From: MGBC108787 sp964430695
GTDB lineage: Bacteria; Bacillota_I; Bacilli_A; RF39; UBA660
Length of the DNA stretch: 10,467 bases
Assembly: GCA_964430695.1 (NCBI GenBank)
Contig: CAYSFO010000045.1
Coordinates: forward strand, 1 to 10,467
Reading direction: 5' to 3'
Of this stretch, positions 5,824 through 10,467 are shown piece after piece. Under the pieces are notes generated by a model. That model saw nothing but the letters and a program-made list of their open reading frames with translations, was not told the DNA's origin and ran no database searches. A program made the position numbers and the translations under genes. Each line of letters starts with the position of its first letter. Position 1 is the stretch's first letter.

Positions 5824-6912
5824 CTATTTTGTCTCTTTTATCTTTACATAACATTCTTTCATATAATCATCTGTCATACCCGCAATAAAATCTATGACTT
5901 TACGAGCTATTGTTGTTTCCTGTAAATATTCTTCTATCATATCATTTAAAAACATTTGATAAATTTCAGATTCTTTATTTTCGTTTTCTATATCTTGTTT
6001 ATATTTAGTGAATAAAGTTCTAAACATCGTTTCATATTCTTTTACTTCACTAACTGAGTTTGCTTTCATATAAATATTTTCTGTGTTAAATTTCTTTAAT
6101 TCAATTAAAGCCTGATATACTTCTGGACTCATTTTTATATAGGGCTTATTTTTACTATTTTCTATAATATCACTTACAAAAGTGTTAACAATATTACGAT
6201 TTGTAACTCCTAATACTTTTGTCACATTTTCTGGAACTTCTTCTTTTTTTATAACACCTAGCATAATTGCGTCTTCAATATCTTTTCCAATATAAGCAAT
6301 GATGTCACTTACTCTTACTACACATCCTTCTAAAGTCATTGGTCTTAATTTTTTATTTTGTTCTTTATCTACATAAGAATTATGATATTCTTTTAAAAAA
6401 TCTTCTTTTGTTTTTGGTACAGGATGGTATTCTTCTTGAGGAAGTTCTCCATTATGACACATAATTGCATCTAAAACTTGTAAAGTTATGTTTCTTCCCT
6501 GCCCATTTTGCTCTAAGTGCATAAGTACTCGAACACTTTCAATATTATGATTAAAATAACCTTCATTATTTTCTAAACTAATTTCATTTAAAATACGCTC
6601 TCCTACATGACCAAACGGTACATGACCAAGATCATGTCCAAGAGAAGCGGCTTCGATTAAATCTTCATTTAAATTTAAATTACGCCCAATCGTTCTGGCA
6701 ATTTTACTTACTAATTGGACATGAACCATTCTTTTCGTAATATGATCATTTTCGTTATAGCTAAATACTTGCGTTTTATCCGCATATCGCATATAACTTA
6801 AAGAATAAATAATTCGGTCAATATCTCTAAAAAAAGGAGTTCGATATTTATCTTCCTTTTCTTCTTGAAAACGATAAGCATCTTCGTTTTTACAAGCATA
6901 TTTACTTAACAT
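5824..6912 (-). CDS. dgt: dGTPase-like HD-domain triphosphohydrolase
   Basis: The 362-residue protein belongs to the dGTP triphosphohydrolase family of HD-domain enzymes, which hydrolyse dNTPs to nucleoside and triphosphate and help balance nucleotide pools. The family start RDIDRIIYSLSYMRYADKTQVF at 29-50 matches the usual RDRDRI...KTQVF pattern. The metal ligands of the HD fold are visible: His64 in RMVHVQLVSK, His93-Asp94 in LGHDLGHVPFGH, and Asp203 in VRVSDIIAYIGKDIEDA. The C-terminal half is helical. The start ATG at 6912 has AGGAGGG 6 nt upstream. It lies 16 nt after ftsK, so the two form an operon driven from the ftsK promoter. In Bacillus the related YwfO is a looser homologue, so true dGTP preference is inferred rather than seen. 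Confidence 0.88.
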   Translation of the reverse strand: MLSKYACKNEDAYRFQEEKEDKYRTPFFRDIDRIIYSLSYMRYADKTQVFSYNENDHITKRMVHVQLVSKIARTIGRNLNLNEDLIEAASLGHDLGHVPFGHVGERILNEISLENNEGYFNHNIESVRVLMHLEQNGQGRNITLQVLDAIMCHNGELPQEEYHPVPKTKEDFLKEYHNSYVDKEQNKKLRPMTLEGCVVRVSDIIAYIGKDIEDAIMLGVIKKEEVPENVTKVLGVTNRNIVNTFVSDIIENSKNKPYIKMSPEVYQALIELKKFNTENIYMKANSVSEVKEYETMFRTLFTKYKQDIENENKESEIYQMFLNDMIEEYLQETTIARKVIDFIAGMTDDYMKECYVKIKETK

Positions 6913-6928
6913 TTTAAACCCTCCTACA

Positions 6929-9163
6929 TTATTGTTCTGCGTTATTATCTTCTTTTAATTTTACTAATACCTCACGTGGTTTACTACCATTTTGAGGTCC
7001 AATAATTCCACGTTCTTCTAATAAATCAACAATTCTTGCTGCGCGGTTGTATCCAAGTCTAAATCTTCGTTGTAATAAGGATGCACTTACTTTTCCTGTT
7101 TCAAGTGCAAATTTAACGACTTCATCATAAATTGGATCATCTGCATCATCATTTGCAAGAGCTGGACCAACAGGACTAGAGCCTTCTAAGTTAGGATTGG
7201 ATAAAGATTCATCATAATTTGCACTTTGTTGTTTACAGACATGATGAATAATTTTACTAATTTCCTCATCCGAAATATAACATCCTTGAATACGGGTTGG
7301 ATTCGTTGCTCCCATCGGCAAGTATAACATATCTCCTTTCCCAAGAAGTTTTTCTGCTCCAGAAGTATCTAGAATGGTACGAGAATCAATATAGCTGGCA
7401 ACGGAAAAAGCAATACGTGATGGAATATTGGTTTTAATGACCCCTGTAATGACATCGGTAGATGGTCTTTGGGTTGCTACAATTAGATGAATTCCTGCCG
7501 CACGAGCAAGTTGGGTAATACGCATGATGGAATCTTCCACTTCTTTTCTAGCAATAATCATAAGGTCAGCCATTTCATCGACAATAACAACAAGATAATT
7601 CATCTTTGGTTCTGGAGATTCCGGATGTTTTTTATTCTCTGCCTCTATTTTTTCATTATAATCTTTTATGTTTTTAACACCTTTATTTGCCAGAACCTTA
7701 TAACGACGATCCATCTCACTTACTACTTTTTGAAGAACTAAAGATGCTCTTTTGGGATCCGTTACGACAGGACACATCAAATGAGGAATTCCGTTATAGT
7801 TTGATAGTTCCACTTGTTTAGGATCTACTAAAACTAATTTTACTTCATCAGGTCGATAATGCATTAAAAGGGAAATAATAATACTATTAATACAAACGGA
7901 TTTACCACTACCAGTAGAACCTGCTACCAAAACGTGAGGCATAGTTGCTAAATCCGCATTAATTGTACGTCCTGCTATATCTTTTCCTAAAGTGACTAAT
8001 AAACCTTTTTTAATTTTTTCCGGATTGGCATCACCAATCACTTCTTTAATTTTAACAGCACTCACTTCTTTATTAGGAATTTCTACTCCAATAGTACTTT
8101 TACCAGGAATAGGTGCTTCAATACGAATATCTTTTGCCGCAAGCGCCAAAGCAATTTCTTTGTTGATACTACTAATACGACTTAACTTTGTACCAGTTGG
8201 AACGACAACTTCATATTGCGTAATGGCTGGTCCTACATGAATTTCCACTACTTTACCAGAAATCTGAAAATCATTTAAAACTCTTTCTAGGCATTCTTTA
8301 TTACTACGAATAAATTCTGTGGAATTGACTTTTTTATTCCTTGTTGGTTCATCTAACAACGAAAGTGGTGGTAAGCAATACGCACTATTTACCACAGCAT
8401 TTGATGATTCATTATTTTCTAATAATTTTGGTTCTTCTACTTCATTATTTGCTGTATAATTTTGTTTTAATTCTTCTACACTCGTAATCACAATTTTGTC
8501 ATCCTCTTCATCGGCTCCTGTAATAGGAATAAGATCTTGCGAATCAGATGCAACTTCTTTTGTTTTCTTTTCACGTTTTTTAAATTTAAAGATTTTTCCT
8601 AATATCTCTCCTATATTTAAATTAAATGTCATTACGAGTCCAAACAGACAAAGAACAGTTAAAACAATATAGGTTCCAGTTAAACCAAACAAACTAGATA
8701 CAGCAAAAGAAAATGCAGCTCCTAAAATACCTCCTCCGATGACTATTGATGTTTGTCCTGTTGAAGTTAAGATATTTGCTTTATTGATTGAATCTACACG
8801 ATCCATATAGTTATTAATCGTTTCTTGAAAAATACTAGATGGAGTTTCACAATTCTTTACAAATGTCATATGAGACAATACTAAAATCACAGCAATAATT
8901 AAATAAATTCCTAAAAGTTTTGCAGAGAAAAAATTGGGTAATTTTCTTTTAATTAACATATGAATTCCTAAAATCAAAACAAGGAAAAGAACACAAAACC
9001 ACCATTCTCCAAGTAAAAACATGGCAAATTCTTTAATGATTGCACCAACAGGTCCAAAACCAAAGCCAATTAAACCCACTAAAATTAAAACTAAACCTGT
9101 TAATTCAACACTATATTCAAATTTATTAGCACTTTCTTCTTTTGATTTTTTCTTCTTTGCCAT
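6929..9163 (-). CDS. ftsK: DNA translocase FtsK/SpoIIIE
   Basis: The 744-residue protein is a membrane-anchored DNA pump that moves chromosomal DNA through the closing septum. Order of parts: a basic start (MAKKKKSK), four or five membrane segments (about 22-47, 55-71, 82-99, 139-160, 164-182), an acidic linker, and the alpha-beta motor with Walker A GSTGSGKS (415-422), Walker B LVVIVDE (524-530) and ATQRPS (563-568). The C-terminal gamma winged helix (about 676-735, with LLQRRFRLGYNRAARIVDLL) normally reads KOPS/SRS orientation sequences. The length is normal for Bacilli. I chose ATG at 9163 because GGTGA lies 8 nt upstream; longer starts up to 9223 read through the promoter. ATG at 9178 would begin at the predicted transcript start. 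The operon continues into the dGTPase-like gene. Confidence 0.96.
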   Translation of the reverse strand: MAKKKKSKEESANKFEYSVELTGLVLILVGLIGFGFGPVGAIIKEFAMFLLGEWWFCVLFLVLILGIHMLIKRKLPNFFSAKLLGIYLIIAVILVLSHMTFVKNCETPSSIFQETINNYMDRVDSINKANILTSTGQTSIVIGGGILGAAFSFAVSSLFGLTGTYIVLTVLCLFGLVMTFNLNIGEILGKIFKFKKREKKTKEVASDSQDLIPITGADEEDDKIVITSVEELKQNYTANNEVEEPKLLENNESSNAVVNSAYCLPPLSLLDEPTRNKKVNSTEFIRSNKECLERVLNDFQISGKVVEIHVGPAITQYEVVVPTGTKLSRISSINKEIALALAAKDIRIEAPIPGKSTIGVEIPNKEVSAVKIKEVIGDANPEKIKKGLLVTLGKDIAGRTINADLATMPHVLVAGSTGSGKSVCINSIIISLLMHYRPDEVKLVLVDPKQVELSNYNGIPHLMCPVVTDPKRASLVLQKVVSEMDRRYKVLANKGVKNIKDYNEKIEAENKKHPESPEPKMNYLVVIVDEMADLMIIARKEVEDSIMRITQLARAAGIHLIVATQRPSTDVITGVIKTNIPSRIAFSVASYIDSRTILDTSGAEKLLGKGDMLYLPMGATNPTRIQGCYISDEEISKIIHHVCKQQSANYDESLSNPNLEGSSPVGPALANDDADDPIYDEVVKFALETGKVSASLLQRRFRLGYNRAARIVDLLEERGIIGPQNGSKPREVLVKLKEDNNAEQ

Positions 9164-9182
9164 ATCTATCTTCACCATTTTT

Positions 9183-9211
9183 ATTATAACAAGAGAAGAC
9201 AAGATTTGCAA
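9183..9211 (-). promoter_or_regulatory. sigma-A promoter for ftsK and the dGTPase-like gene
   Basis: A perfect TATAAT (9188-9183) lies 17 nt after TTGCAA (9211-9206; four of six matches). The predicted start near 9176 coincides with the GGTGAA ribosome binding site, so the ftsK transcript would have a very short leader of about 13 nt. Confidence 0.65.
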
Positions 9212-9265
9212 AAAAAAGTACAAGTTTTACATTGTACAAATATTATGAAATTTTTTAAAAAACGA

Positions 9266-9295
9266 TTTGGCAAGACATGAATTTCTGGAGTTTGC
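9266..9295. repeat. Decayed relative of the 14-bp palindrome
   Basis: The outer arms TGGCAA and TTTGCCA and the inner GAATT and C-TGGA elements match the palindrome at 5668-5699 in order, but the inner stem no longer pairs. It lies in the 306-bp gap between ftsK and the surface-protein gene, about 55 bp upstream of the ftsK -35 box. The relationship is inferred from a short alignment. Confidence 0.45.
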
Positions 9296-9417
9296 CATTC
9301 TAAAAATTAAAAAGGACGGCTACGTACAGAAAAACATGATTTATTAATTATAATACCTATAGTGATTATTATCTTCTTAATCATCTTTGTTTAACAAACG
9401 TTGGAGTTGAGTTAATA

Positions 9418-9459
9418 AAAAAGCACTGTCTAAAAGTACTCTCTTTAACAATGCTTTTT
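9418..9459 (-). terminator. Rho-independent terminator of the surface-protein gene
   Basis: On the minus strand AAAAAGCATTGTT pairs with GACAGTGCTTTTT over 13 positions, two of them G-U wobbles, with a 16-nt loop, and the stem ends in a T-tract. On the plus strand the same wobble positions become C-A mismatches, so the fold favours the minus-strand transcript. It starts 11 nt after the TGA at 9472-9470. The rest of the gap to ftsK (9164-9417) holds only the ftsK promoter, the decayed palindrome and no supported gene. Confidence 0.8.
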
Positions 9460-9469
9460 ATTACTAATT

Positions 9470-10467
9470 TCATGATAATACCCAAGGTTTCGCTTTCGTT
9501 CCAGAACCTGAGGCGGCAGAGACTCCAGACTTCAGAGTTACAATAGGACGTACTGCACTACTGGCACTGACCCCACCAAATAGTCCTGTGTAATATAATT
9601 GCGAATAATTCAAATTTTCGTTAATCGCATAACGAACATTATACCTACCTCTCACGTTAATAGGATCGGAGCTATCATAATAATAATAGCGAGATGTTAA
9701 CCAATAAGATGTAACTGTAGTTGTGGCAGTTACTTTATTCGCTACCAATGTTCCTACTGCTGTTTTTACTAATTCGGTATCTGTTTCATATTCTATATCT
9801 CCACATCCACTTGTTTCTTTACTATTATCTGTTGTATGACTTGTTCCACATGTTTCTTTGGATAATGTTGCTGTTAGAAATTCTGTTTGACCATTGAATC
9901 CCATATGTCTTGTTGTGAGTGTATATTCATAGTTAGCATATAGACTTGCTAACGTATTTAGTGCTCCAACGAAATTTTTATACCCTGTTTGTCCATTAAA
10001 TGTAACTGCTGTACTTGATACATATTCGGATACCATTTCGATTGTTCCATCATTATTAATTCGAATGATTCTCCATAGTTTTAGTTCACTCGGTTTGATA
10101 GTAACAGTACTTGTATGTCCAGTGAGAGCTTTTGGTACAACATAAGAAGCTATGGTTGGTGTCATTTGGACATACTCTCCTACTTGAGCAGTTGCTGCTA
10201 GTCCTGTTTTCGTTGTTGCTGTTGTATCTCCTACACATCCTTTCGTTCCTTTTACTCCAAATATTGTGACTCCACATGCTATATTACCTGCTTTTAGATT
10301 ACTATCTCCTTTGATGATTTGATTTCCACTTAGGTATTGACCTGCACTTATTGTCTGATTACTTGTTCCTGGTGTATAGGTTGCTGATGATTTACTTGGT
10401 ATCGTTCCTACCACTAGTTTGCCTTTGTAATACGTTTGATAGCCAGATAGTATTTTTGTTTCATCTG
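9470..10467 (-). CDS. Tail-fibre/surface-type repeat protein, C-terminal part (runs off the right edge)
   Basis: The reading frame is open to the window edge, giving at least the last 331 residues; the GTG at 10414 is only an internal codon. The visible start ETKILSGYQTYYKGKLVVGT resembles the ADILSGKTAYVNGKKVTGT pattern of phage tail and fibre proteins. It is followed by AGQYLSGNQIIKGDSNLKAG and GVTIFGVKGT, a common unit in Bacillota tail-fibre-like proteins. A second part begins LWRIIRINNDGTIEMVSEYV and ends with SSAVRPIVTLKSG and SGSGTKAKPWVLS, like the ends of secreted or surface proteins I associate with uncultured Bacilli. Four Cys residues (ACG, GCVG, TCG, GCG contexts) may pair outside the cell. 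It is Thr/Ser-rich. A terminator follows. Prophage or cell-surface origin cannot be decided here. Confidence 0.75.
   Translation of the reverse strand, partial: DETKILSGYQTYYKGKLVVGTIPSKSSATYTPGTSNQTISAGQYLSGNQIIKGDSNLKAGNIACGVTIFGVKGTKGCVGDTTATTKTGLAATAQVGEYVQMTPTIASYVVPKALTGHTSTVTIKPSELKLWRIIRINNDGTIEMVSEYVSSTAVTFNGQTGYKNFVGALNTLASLYANYEYTLTTRHMGFNGQTEFLTATLSKETCGTSHTTDNSKETSGCGDIEYETDTELVKTAVGTLVANKVTATTTVTSYWLTSRYYYYDSSDPINVRGRYNVRYAINENLNYSQLYYTGLFGGVSASSAVRPIVTLKSGVSAASGSGTKAKPWVLS

Noticed and set aside
5737..9248. Plus-strand ORFs at 5737-5925, 7487-7741, 7992-8240 and 9021-9248
   Set aside because: They lie opposite well-supported genes or a promoter region, lack family features and ribosome binding sites, and are low-complexity shadows.
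9311..9394. Hydrophobic plus-strand reading frame ending in VIIIFLIIFV before a TAA
   Set aside because: It would be a neat membrane peptide, but it has no start codon with a ribosome binding site and is only about 27 codons after a stop. It could be a remnant of a lost gene but cannot be supported.
566..9472. Possible use of TGA as Trp (Mollicutes code)
   Set aside because: Trp codons checked are TGG (for example the paired W in FtsK), and long ORFs stay intact under the standard code with TGA serving as a stop for ybxB and the surface protein.
10086..10277. 63-residue minus-strand ORF inside the surface-protein gene
   Set aside because: It is another frame of the supported gene and has no independent signal.

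Overview
This is an AT-rich stretch of a low-GC Gram-positive (Bacillota, Bacilli-like) chromosome, and every supported gene lies on the minus strand. The evidence is a ybxB-rpoB gene order typical of Bacilli, AGGAGG-type ribosome binding sites, near-consensus sigma-A promoters with 17-bp spacers, a lipobox lipoprotein, and an FtsK/SpoIIIE translocase. Trp is read from TGG, and long ORFs end at TGA, TAA or TAG, so the standard bacterial code fits. The surface protein at the right edge has C-terminal features I associate with uncultured gut Bacilli (for example RF39-like or Erysipelotrichia-like lineages). That placement is inference.

In the direction of transcription (right to left): the window starts inside a gene for a tail-fibre/surface-type protein (9470-10467) that ends at a bidirectionally folded but minus-strand-favoured terminator. 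A 306-bp gap follows, holding a decayed palindrome and the promoter for ftsK. ftsK (6929-9163) and a dGTPase-like HD hydrolase gene (5824-6912) form an operon. Next comes a small accessory block: a decayed, start-less copy of a small gene (5716-5823), a 14-bp palindrome with a TTCG loop, an AAA+ ATPase with a C-terminal PD-(D/E)XK-like end (4411-5613), the intact copy of the same small gene ('gene X', 3980-4333) and a lipoprotein (3212-3940). Then come two tandem paralogous genes (2204-3094 and 1308-2183) whose products show a Cys-His-Asp arrangement of the transglutaminase-like superfamily. Finally come ybxB (rRNA methyltransferase-like) and the 5' end of rpoB, each with its own promoter.

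Housekeeping genes (rpoB, ybxB, ftsK, dgt-like) therefore bracket an accessory segment of about 4.5 kb, at 1244-5823. Two architectural signals stand out in it. The ATPase gene sits between an intact and a degenerate copy of gene X and its promoter. The two transglutaminase-like genes sit between two perfect 20-bp direct repeats, and their promoter carries a perfect inverted repeat at the predicted transcription start, which looks like an operator. In Bacillus the gene upstream of ybxB is rplL; here that place is taken by the accessory genes. I see no tRNA, rRNA, CRISPR array, transposase or integrase.
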